Below, piece after piece: positions 12,225 to 22,100 of a stretch of 64,000 nt of DNA. Under the pieces are notes generated by a model. That model saw only the letters and a list, made by a program, of their open reading frames with translations, was not told the DNA's origin and did not search any database. The stretch is taken from assembly GCF_905220365.1 (NCBI RefSeq), contig NC_061143.1:4154001-4218000 (forward strand). Direction: 5' to 3'. The stretch is from Vanessa cardui (Eukaryota > Arthropoda > Insecta > Lepidoptera > Nymphalidae). The position numbers and the translations under genes were made by a program. Each line of letters begins with the position of its first letter. The first letter of the stretch is position 1.

Positions 12225-13161
12225 CAAAAATTTGTTGCCATATTCAAAATCACATTGAAGTCGATATTATTTATAACGTGAACTTAACCAATAAGAAATT
12301 AAAATGTATTTATTTATTTTATGTGAAGGAAACTTAAATTATATACTATAATGATAAAGACAGATTATTTAAGTAAACGTCTTGTACTTTTCTATTATAA
12401 ATATATTGATATTATATTTACTTTAAATAGGTAGATAAAAATGCAATGCATAATATGTAATATTCAAATATGTATACTAAATCACAATACAAAATATTAT
12501 TCGCTTTAATTTTATGCATGAATGCGATCCATTAATTATATTTCAATAAAACGATAATTCACAGCTGTGGATACCTAATCAGTAATAGCTAAAATGTTTG
12601 TATAAGCGATATAAGTGCGGAAACACTCATATACAAACAGGCCCGGTAAGCTTCGCTAACGACGCGGCAACGAACATTATTCAATCTAAGCGACCCCACT
12701 GCTGCAACAATTCAATAATAAGTCCCTGTTGAGTAGAGACACTATGTTTATTCATTTTAAGATATGCAATTCCTTATTTATTTTTTATTTATGTATACTA
12801 ACGAACAATTTTAAACACATTTTTGACATTTTGACCCTAGTAAATTAAACAATAAATATGTAACGAATATCATAGGTTCAAAAAGTTATATAGTCAATTA
12901 AAAACATAAAGTATGTATGTGTATATTTTAAAGAAGTTGTTAATTCTAAAAAAAATATTTAACAAGCTTCGTAGTGATGTTCAGTTGATTATTGCTTTTT
13001 TTAAATTCCAAATTGTCCGAACTCTTTACAATTTATTGTTACAGTTTGTTACCCATTACTAATAAACAATGATTGCAACTCAAACCGGTAGTGTAGCGAT
13101 CTGCTTCCACATCCAGGCAATTCAGTTGATATCCTAAATCTAGAACGACACCATCACTAAC
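12225..13161. other. Cks-EcKL divergent intergenic region
   Basis: It presumably holds both promoters of this head-to-head pair. No ORF is seen. A short imperfect hairpin with matching ends 'gtttgtata' and 'tatacaaac' lies at about 12595-12640, next to a GC-richer patch. Confidence 0.45.
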
Positions 13162-16100
13162 ATGTCATACATTACTCTGGAATTCCTTCAGGATCTTCTG
13201 AAGGATGAATATCCCGATGTTACCATTCAGGATTTTGAGGTAAGTAGTTATAAAGATTTTTGAGTTTAGTTTAAAATAAAAAAATATATATTTTCTAATT
13301 TTTCTGTTGGTTAAGCCCTATTTATTTTGTTATAATAATTTTGTTAATTAAAGTTTTTTTTACGATATCCGATTTTAATATAGTTGGAAATTAAAAAAAA
13401 CAATATTATATGTTACATTACCTTACCATAGAACATTAGTAAAATTACAAAATATGAATATGAAAATATTTTTCTTATCTTTACTAAATAACGTTCCATT
13501 TCACTAAATATTCATTCTTTTGTCATAGTTCCCACAGCATATGCTAGATGTCGCTGTACTGTTTAAGCAAAATTCTGAATCGCGCTGGCTAAGTTTTTTG
13601 CCGTATAATGACGTCCTACAGATACGCTCTACAACTCATACTTACCTGGCGTAGGGGATACCGTGATCATGAAGGCGGTTCCCCCAGAGCGAGGCCTATT
13701 CATTGCACTGCGAATGGGTTGACCTCTGCGATTATCCCTAATGCGGATAACTCGGACGCGTAATTTTTGGTAGTGGGGACTGCGTACGCGCCGTCCCCCT
13801 TTAAAAAACGAGAAATAAAGGAAGATTCAATTTCAGTATATTACTAGCACTGAACAATTCTTACTCATACGTCTATTCCTTATATTATGCTTAGAGTCAA
13901 AGTAGGAGCGTAGTGATGCGTTTTGTACAGTATGCACCCTAGGACCCAGTTCAGACCCTCCGCACTGAATGGTAGTCAGGTGCATTAATGGTGGTCAGTC
14001 ATAAAAGGCCATCTCAATCCCACTTCGTAATATGTGGAGCAGTGTTGCCAACCCCAAAAGACTAAAAACCAACAACTCGCCTATAAAAAAACAATAGAAA
14101 ACAGTAGGTAAATAAAAAAAAGGCAGATTTACTAACCTAACCTAACCTAACCATTGCGTAGCACAGTAGGCTATAACAGCAAATACGTAGATGTTCCCAT
14201 AGTCAAGTGTAAAAAGACAATTTTCTAGCAAAAAAATTTTGGTACTTAGACGATTTGCAACATATAATTATTCACTAGCGACCCGCCGCCATGTACTACA
14301 GTGTTTGTTTATCTTGGACATCATGTCAAAAACTTCTAAAATTTTCAGTATTTCATTACTACAATGTCCATGTATTACTTATAATAAAATTTAATACTCA
14401 AATAATAATATAGGGAGCTCCAGGATCAAAAAGAGGAGACAACTACACTTCAATGGTTTATAGAATAACTTTGAAAGGCTCTCGGAAACATTTGGACTCA
14501 GATGGCACAACTGAGATCATTGAACCCTGGGAAGGATCTATTATATACAAATGCTTACCAGAAAGCATTTTGCGCAGAGAAGCTTTCAAAAGTGACGAGC
14601 TATTTTGCAATGAAGTCGCTTTTTACACCAAGATATGGCCAGCTCTGTCCAAATTTCAGAGTCAATGGGAAAAGGTTACCCATCCATTCAAATCTATACC
14701 AAAATGCTACTTGGCACAAAATGATTTGGTTATATTGAAAGATTTGAAGACGCTTGGGTTTGTGATGCCGGATAGGACACAGGGCTTGAGTTTAGAACAA
14801 TGCTATTTTGTCTTGAAGCATTTGTCGCACTTCCACGCCCTTTCTCTGGCTATGAAATATTACGACCCTGAAGGCTTTTACGAGCTGCTGAATATACAAG
14901 ATGGGATTTCTGAGGGTAAGAGGGCGACACTCATTAATTTTTTTCTTGTTTGAAGTCAATTTTTATAGAAAAATATGTTAACAATGTGTGGTTAAGATGC
15001 TAACAGCTGACACTCCCATCTCTTATTTGGCACTCCTAGGCTTCAAACGCTGTGTTATAAACACTCGTGTATTTCATTGTCATTAGTGTATTATTGTCAT
15101 ATTAGTTTTAAGAAAATTTGTGGAAGATCATGTCATTTTTGAAAATAAAGAATTTTTGTTATTATTATTTATCGATACAATTAGTGAAATTAGAGTCTGT
15201 TGTAATCTTAAAATAGCCCTATTTTACTCAATGCATACGTATGTTTACACGGTACATATACCAAATAACATTTTTTACAATTTTTGTCTACCTGTCGGCC
15301 TGTATGTCTGTCTGTTTACTCCGGCTAATCTCTGGAACAGCTGGACCTATTTTAACGTGACTTTCAGTGGCAGATAACTGATATAATAAGGAGCGACTTA
15401 GGCTACAATAATATTTCTTTTTGTTGAATTCGTTGTACAAGGTCGTGGTCACAGCTAGTTATTAATAATAGCAACATGTTGTATGTTGTTTGTGCGGGTC
15501 ACACATCAATATCAGATCTATAAGTGGTTGGACTCTTTAAGGTAGTAAATTTAGCAAAATTTGTTCAGCTAGTTTTGTGTATATCTTGTACATTTTTTAT
15601 AGTCTTTTTCGTCGCTGAAAACGAAGACTACTATCGAAGTTACTACAGTGAAGCAACTCGTAACGCGATAGCTATGGTGGAGGAAGAGCTGAAAGAATCA
15701 AAGGATAAGGAGAAATACTTGGGTCCATTCAAACGTTTCTGCAATGAGGATACCTTCTTCCAGACCATGGTGGATATGGTGACACCAAAAGAACCATTAG
15801 CAGTCATTTGTCATGGCGATTGTTGGACAAACAACATGCTGTTTAAATTTGTAAATGGCGATATTGCTGAGGTTAGACAATATTGACTGTTTTAGCAAAA
15901 ATAATCTTAAAGTATCGTTAAAGACAAATATATATTACCAATAACTAATAATTAAGAACTAAACTGAAGGTATTATGTTGCAAATGCTCTAATTTTTAAC
16001 CTCTCTCACTGACTTCTGATCTGATTTTATTAGGGGATGCAAATTTTCATAAAATAGTAATAAATTTTCAAATTACAACTCCAAATCTTTATTCTGGTGA

Positions 16101-17760
16101 AGATCCAATTTTATATATACTCACATATCTATACATATAATAAAATTGAAGTGTTTGTAATACTACAATATTAAAATAGTCCTTTTTTACTCATTGCATA
16201 TGTATGTATACACGGTACATATACCAAAATAACATTTTTTACAATTTTTGTCTATCTGTCTGTCTGTTTGTTCCGGCTAATCTTTGGAACGGCTGGATCG
16301 ATTTTGACGGGACTTCCACTGGCAGATAACTGATATAATAAGGAGTAACTTAGGCAACAATAATATTTTTTGTTGTTATATTCAAATGCGTACAAGGTCG
16401 CGTGCACAGCTAGTTTAATAAAAAATATATATTTTCAGATGTACATAGTAGATTTCCAGTTAGCTCGCTATGCATCACCAGCTCTGGACCTTGCGTTTCT
16501 CATCTACCTGTGCTTGGAACGGCAACAGCGAGCGGAGCACACACCGGCTCTGCTAGAGTATTACGCAGATGAGCTTCATGCCAGATTACTAGAGATGGGT
16601 GATGGAAATATACTGGACAGGGATACACTTTTTGACATGTGAGATAGATCGATAAAATACAAATGATAAGAAGGGGTCTCCTAATTATAATTATATCGAT
16701 ATGCCAAAATCATTCCCATACTCACGTTAAAACGTGCGTGATCTATTTTAAGCCAGGATCACACACGCGAATACTATTGATATATTTCGTATAGCCTACC
16801 TAAGTCAAACGACAAACAGTAACGTCTACCTAAGTTTTTATATTTATAATTCATGTATTGCTAGTTATATTTTGTAGAATATTTTTTTCTTAAATGCTAT
16901 TAAAAAACATGTAACAATCAAAAGATCTACGTCAACGGATCCATATTTAATTAAAAATGAATAATTTAGTATACGTATATTGAAATAATAAAACTTTTTT
17001 GTCTAATTCATCGTCCAGGTTGCAAGACGAGTTCAAGAGAAGCAGTCGCTTCGGTCTCGGCATAGCTCTGGATATGTACCCAATTATGACGTGCGATAGC
17101 AACGAGGCGCCAAATCTTTATCAAGAAAAGGTATTCGTTTTAGAGTTCTTTTTTACTTTTTTGTTAATTTTAGAAAAATATGATTTTTAATCCAGGAATA
17201 TCCGACCTCAAATTATCTCCTTTTTACGTATAAACGTATCTCGTATAATGATTACACCAAATTACCATCAAGAATTAAATACTATATTTTTAAACAAATT
17301 TGTCTTTGAATAGGGCTAGCGTCTTCGTTTGCGGCGTTTTAGTAGGCATAAATAAGCTAGCAAATTGAATATTTGATTTTAAAATAAATTTTATTTTAAT
17401 ATCAAATATTCAATTTGCATATTATATATATATATATCTACATATATTGCAATTTTTATTAGAGGGACGGTCGTAGGTTTTAGTATAAATAAGTTAGGGA
17501 GCCCAAGAAATTCCTTGAAAGTTAAAGTCTGATTCATACAAAATTTAATTAAATTCAGTTCTATGATTTGTGTGCAAGGTGCGCTGATAAATAATGTAAA
17601 TGCATTTGTCATTTCCCATAATTAATTTAAACATCTTGTCCAGGAGAGTGAAGTTGCTCCATCTCATGATTGCGTGAAGCCCGTATGGACATCCAATGCT
17701 GATTGTAGGAAGAAGATGACCGACTTAGTTATTGAACTCGTTGATGAAGGACTAATATAA
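13162..17760 (+). CDS. EcKL / CHK kinase-like protein, complete
   Basis: Six exons: 13162-13239, 14414-14915, 15603-15871, 16439-16638, 17019-17130 and 17644-17760. All junctions are GT/AG and in frame, giving 425 residues, the usual size for the insect ecdysteroid-kinase-like family. Members phosphorylate hydroxyl groups of small molecules (ecdysteroids, possibly plant toxins). The Brenner-type catalytic motif 'HGDCWTNN' starts at residue ~264 and the metal-binding 'DFQ' at ~288. Both sit where expected, split by the exon 3/4 junction. The first exon encodes 'MSYITLEFLQDLLK'. Exon 2 holds 'ILKDLKTLGF', equivalent to the hinge, and 'KHLSHFHALSLAM'. A U1 snRNA gene lies in intron 1, and introns 2 and 3 each contain a copy of repeat E. 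Substrate cannot be predicted from sequence. Confidence 0.93.
13571..13593 (+). promoter_or_regulatory. Candidate PSE of the U1 gene
   Basis: About 45-67 bases upstream of the U1 start lies 'aattctgaatcgcgctgg', which partly resembles insect snRNA proximal sequence elements (AATTCCCAAC-like). A 'tataatg' follows about 20 bases upstream of +1. The match is loose. Confidence 0.3.
13638..13800 (+). ncRNA. U1 spliceosomal snRNA, full length
   Basis: The transcript would begin ATACTTACCTG, the universal U1 5' end that pairs with 5' splice sites. Stem-loop I carries the U1-70K loop as GATCATGAAG (13664-13673). Stem-loop II carries ATTGCAC (13702-13708), the core of the U1A-binding loop. The Sm site AATTTTTGG is at 13762-13770, and a terminal stem-loop 'ggggactgcgtacgcgccgtcccc'-like element closes the RNA. 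Length is about 163, as for insect U1 (164). It lies on the same strand inside intron 1 of the EcKL gene. All functional elements look intact, so I favour a working gene over a retro-pseudogene; no poly(A) tail is seen. Confidence 0.93.
14132..14152. repeat. Interstitial telomere-like tract, (CCTAA)n
   Basis: Four CCTAA units in perfect register (TTAGG on the other strand), the insect telomere repeat, lie in EcKL intron 1 about 330 bp downstream of U1. Confidence 0.85.
14274..14405 (+). mobile_element. Family D repeat, 5' fragment
   Basis: It starts 'ctagcgacccgccg' and contains 'aaaacttctaaaattttcag' and 'ttactacaatgtccatgta', as in other family D copies. It is truncated just before EcKL exon 2 at 14414, so the exon 2 acceptor lies almost at the edge of repeat sequence. 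Confidence 0.55.
15219..15465 (+). mobile_element. Repeat E copy 1 (EcKL intron 2)
   Basis: It shares long stretches with 16184-16416, including 'acacggtacatataccaaa', 'ttccggctaatct'-type sequence and 'ggcagataactgatataata', and ends in 'cacagctagt'. No ORF. Probably a non-autonomous element; class unknown. Confidence 0.75.
16184..16416 (+). mobile_element. Repeat E copy 2 (EcKL intron 3)
   Basis: Direct-orientation partner of the copy at 15219, ending 'gtgcacagctagtt' only about 22 bases before the exon 4 acceptor. Confidence 0.75.
17360..17418. repeat. Near-perfect hairpin, 29-bp arms
   Basis: Arms 17360-17388 and 17390-17418 are reverse complements with one mismatch and a one-base centre, in the last EcKL intron. 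The sequence is AT-rich and may be the core of a small foldback element. Confidence 0.85.
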
Positions 17761-17822
17761 CAAAATTAATGACAATATACTGTATTTAATTAATATTTAA
17801 ACGTTTTAAATTGAATTTATTA

Positions 17823-17828
17823 AATAAA
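17823..17828 (+). terminator. EcKL polyadenylation signal (AATAAA)
   Basis: AATAAA lies 63 bases after the EcKL stop codon and is followed by a GT-rich stretch ('tatttgtgttat'). Confidence 0.65.
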
Positions 17829-17849
17829 CTTCTGTTACAAATATTTGTG

Positions 17850-19010
17850 TTATAACTTATTTCGATTAGACGAGTTTATGAAATAATGGTATCCGCAAAT
17901 GAAATTCTTTTTATTTTATAAAAAAAAAAGCTTGAAAAAGAATTGCTGGGGTATTCAGTTGGAAAGAAATTTCTTACGCTATGTTAAGTTAATATACAAT
18001 GAAATGAATTGACGACACTCGTAGATAATTAAACGAAAAGAGAGAAATCCCTTTCTCTCCTTAGAGAGAAAGAGATGGAAAGTTCGCCTAGAAATGGCAT
18101 AGCCCCTAACGGGAGGATTTCTGCCAGTTCAAATTATTGTATTGTTATCTACAGAAGAAATAAAATGTGTGAAAAAATACTTATATAGAGGTAAATATTA
18201 AACATTTTTTGGACATAATGGTTTATAGCCTATATAGGAATTAACGAATGATTGATGTTTATTGTAAAATAAAAAGTCAAATTAAAATAAGTATTAGAGT
18301 TAAAGTTTATTGGTTGTTAAGTAAGGAAATAAAATAACAAGAAATATATCTTCGGATATAAATTTAATGTATTCATTTTAGTAAACAATAAACACATAAA
18401 ATAAAACATTGGTGTTAACTTAGAGTTATTCAATAGAGCCATGCTTACTTTGTGACGATAAAATAATTCAAGATCTATAAAAATAACTATAACGTATAAA
18501 AATCAGATCGTTTATATATTTTTAATGTGAAAATAGTACTTTAAGATAAAATAATAGCACGTGCGCAAAATTGGTATGTAAAAATATATTTATACACATC
18601 TAATAAAATAGAGGGTAATCTTGTGAAATGGTGCTTGGACGGAGAAATTTTGAAATTTTTTTAAGACCATTACAAAAGTTGAAAAAATGTTAAAATTTCA
18701 TATCCAAAATCGCACTAAAAAAAAAAAGAAACTGGTTTAAACTAACATTAAAATGATTAAATTACCCGTACAAATCGTGGCACAATAATTACAAAACGTA
18801 AAATTAATTGTTTTCTCTCATTTGGATTTTTTTTATTAAAAAAAAACTTATAAATGACGTCAAACGTAACGTACGGGCCGAAATGATAAACCAGACCGAT
18901 TTTTTTCCAATTCTAAACAGATCTAAACGTTAGACTTAAAACGAAACTCAGTCATTGAAAACTTCAGATTATTTTGAGATTCGAGCACCTTTATCTGAAG
19001 ATTCCAATAA
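17850..19010. other. Convergent 3' region between EcKL and formin
   Basis: No gene is seen. It probably contains the end of the long formin 3' UTR. A small hairpin 'ctttctct'...'agagaaag' lies near 18051-18072. Alternative minus-strand AATAAA hexamers lie at 18832-18837 and 18306-18311. Confidence 0.45.
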
Positions 19011-19016
19011 TTTATT
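19011..19016 (-). terminator. Candidate formin polyadenylation signal
   Basis: Minus-strand AATAAA about 155 bases after the formin stop codon. Others further downstream are possible. Confidence 0.45.
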
Positions 19017-19168
19017 TTTTTCATTTAATTGTTATTTCTTACATTAATACTATCTCATTTATAAAATTTTATACTGGTACAACTTACAGATAATCACAAA
19101 TATTTTTTTATATGTTTATACTATGGTAGATTACGCGCCAAAAATATCTCTCATTCCAATATTTGGTT

Positions 19169-22100
19169 TTATTTAACAAAAGGTTTCAAGCCAGGTTGAA
19201 GAGATGTTCCTCTGCCTTTGGAAGCTTGAGTTGGTCTCATAAATCCAGACGTTCTGTTAGTCGTTTTAACGGGCGGTCTTGAGATGCCTACTGAACTTCC
19301 ACTTGACGAGGACCGCGACGCAGGCATCCTGGAAACTGGCTTTGTGATCGGCTTAGGGGTGGGTTTGACTGAAGATGAGGGTGCCCTTTTCACAGTTGCC
19401 ACTGACGCAGAACTATTCAAAGAACTTCGAGAACTTCTCAATGACGCACGAGATGTAGATCGTTCAACTCGCAAAGAGCTGGCTCGTTTCGGCAGACCAC
19501 GTTTCGGATCTAAGGGTGTCCGAGGTGGCGTCCGTGTCTCTTTGGTAGAAATTTTCTTTGGAATTTCTGTAACTTTCTTCGGTGTTGGAGATTCGCAGTC
19601 CATGTTACATCCGGACGACGCACCCTGTGACGCACTTTCCGAATTGAGGCTTTGCGTTTCTTCGAAACCTTCGTCGTTTAATTCGTGTTCGCTTTTAACT
19701 TTGGGGATTCGAGGTGACGTTGTCCTTTCCGTAGTGGAGGGAACTTTTTCCAACTTTGCACTCATAGATCTTCTATACGCGTTCCTTGACCACACCCCTG
19801 TTGGCGTTTGAGTTGGAGATTTTAGCTCTCTGATGGCTTTTTGGACATCCTCCTGGTTGATGGAAGTTTGTCTCCTCATTCTCGAGTAGGGTACCGACTT
19901 GTTATCTTTGGCTGGCGTTTTCTCTGTGCCTCCTACGCTTTGGCTTTTCAATCTATCCTGCCAACGTTTCAATCTAAAATCTTTGTCTTCTTTCACTGTT
20001 TCTTCAACAGGCTTGGCAATAGCTATTTCTTTCGGAGAATCAATTGGATATGAAGCTTGAATCTCTAATTTAGACGGTCTCATTACTTGTGTTTCAGCAA
20101 CTAATTCTGGTTGACTCTCTTGCTTCTTTTCTTCTTCCGGTGAACTCAATTCTGCATTACGTTTGTATCTTCTCGTTCGTCTAGCTGCAGAGAATCTATC
20201 GAATTGTCCGTCTCCTAAGATTTCTTGACACAAATCTTTCATTTCCGTCGCAGCTTTATCACTAATATTAGGATTCGAAACAAACGGTTGGTATTTCCGA
20301 CATGGTTCCCTTTCCGGAGGAGGTTGGAACATTTTCCTTTGTACTGGTGGTGTTTCTATATTGTCGGAATCAATTTCGACTCTATCCGATTTCGCAGCTT
20401 TAGTCTCTTTAGCACTGGTTACAGTTATGTCGGGTAGTTTTCGTTTTTCCTCCTCGGTTATTGATACTAGTAGCTGAGGGGAATCCACTTGCTGGCGCGA
20501 TCTCTGCCTTCGCAGTCGCCGCATCTCTTCGTTTTCTTCCGTTTTTCTCCACGGCAACCTGTTGTCTTTCGTTTTTGGTTGGACATCTGAAAATAATAAA
20601 ATATATAATGAGTATTTAATGCTTAATTCAATTAAAATCGAAGTTAGTTATATATGTATTTTCTTATGTCAATATTCATAGATATGTGATTTGTAAGTAT
20701 CTAGTCACTTACCCTCGACGGCTTCGATGGCCCGTACGAGGTCCGTGTCGGTCGGCACGGCGGGGCGCCACTCCGCACGAGACTCCGCCAGCGTGTCCAG
20801 CACCGCGCTACGTTCGCTCTCTGTAAGCCGATTTTGGAATGTTATTTTTTTTAAAAAAATGACATTTATCCATTATTACCATATCAGATAGCTATATCAG
20901 ATGGCCCCTTTAACAGTTTAACTAAAAGTCGTCTGAGTCTCTAAAAAATGGTACCGTAAGAAATATATTAATCATTACTCATATTACCAATGCACTACAA
21001 ATTGGAAACTAAGATATTATGTCCCCTTGTGCCTGTAGTTATATTGGACCACTTTTCCTTCAAAGCGAAACACAATACTTAGAATCTACTCGGACCGCCG
21101 TGTAAAAACAAATCTTTTAGAACTTTAGGAAATCTACCATAGATCATAAATTTAAAAAACATTTAAGACAATCCTGATCATTTATGATGCATTTAGATAT
21201 TCAGTTTTAAGGCTATATAGGCTGGGCAACCAAGCGGGACAGGACAATGTATGCGTGTGCACTGACCGGAGTCGTTTTCCGAGGCGCGCGCGTGGTGCGC
21301 GCGGCGCGTGTGTGCGGGCCGCGCGCGACGCTCCTCTTCGCTGCTGGCGCGCAACCACGACTCGATCTTCTGTCGCCACTCCCTGTGAGAAACATAACAT
21401 AATATACAGATCCCATTCGAAATATACTTATTCGTAGTTACATTTAACGTTGACGACCTCCGTGGTCGAGTGATGTTTACACCGGTTTTCAGGGGTACGC
21501 CACTCCGAGGTCCTGGGTTCGATTCCCAGATGAGACGATGTAGATTATCATTAGTTTTCTATGTTGTCTTGGGTCTGGGTTTTTGTGGTACCGTCGTTAC
21601 TTCTGATTTTCCATACCACAAGTGCTTTAGCTACTTATATTGGGATCAGAGTAATGTGTGTGATGTTGTCTCATATTTTATTTGTTGATTATTAAAAATG
21701 TTTTATTAAAATGACAAGCATAGTGAGTTGAACTCACTTGGGGGCGGTGTTGGCCCCGCTGGCGGCGTCGGGCGCGGCGGGCGAGGCGGGCGGCGAGGCG
21801 CGCGGGGAGGGCGCGCGCTCGCGCTCGGGCAGCTCCAGGCGAGCGCGCACCGGCGCGCGCCGCGACCACGAGCGGTCTGCAACGACGAGGGTCAGTACGG
21901 GCCGAGCGGACAGGGTAGCACACACACACATAGACAGAGCAATACAGGCTCATTGTCAGTGATGTTTTAAACATTATATGAAAATATAGTTATAACTTTA
22001 GGTCACTCAATGCAACACAAGTGAAAGCAATAAGTTAGGGAAAGAAGTCTAGTACGAATTTTCTTTCTTACATTAATTTTAATAATAATAATAGTATTGC

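Noticed and set aside
13921..14045. Possible second snRNA beside U1
   Set aside because: GC-richer and repetitive ('tggtagtcagg', 'tggtggtcag'), but it has no U2, U4, U5 or U6 landmarks and no Sm site in context.
19284..19811. 175-codon plus-strand ORF
   Set aside because: Antisense shadow of the large last formin exon, which is supported by 21 in-frame upstream junctions.
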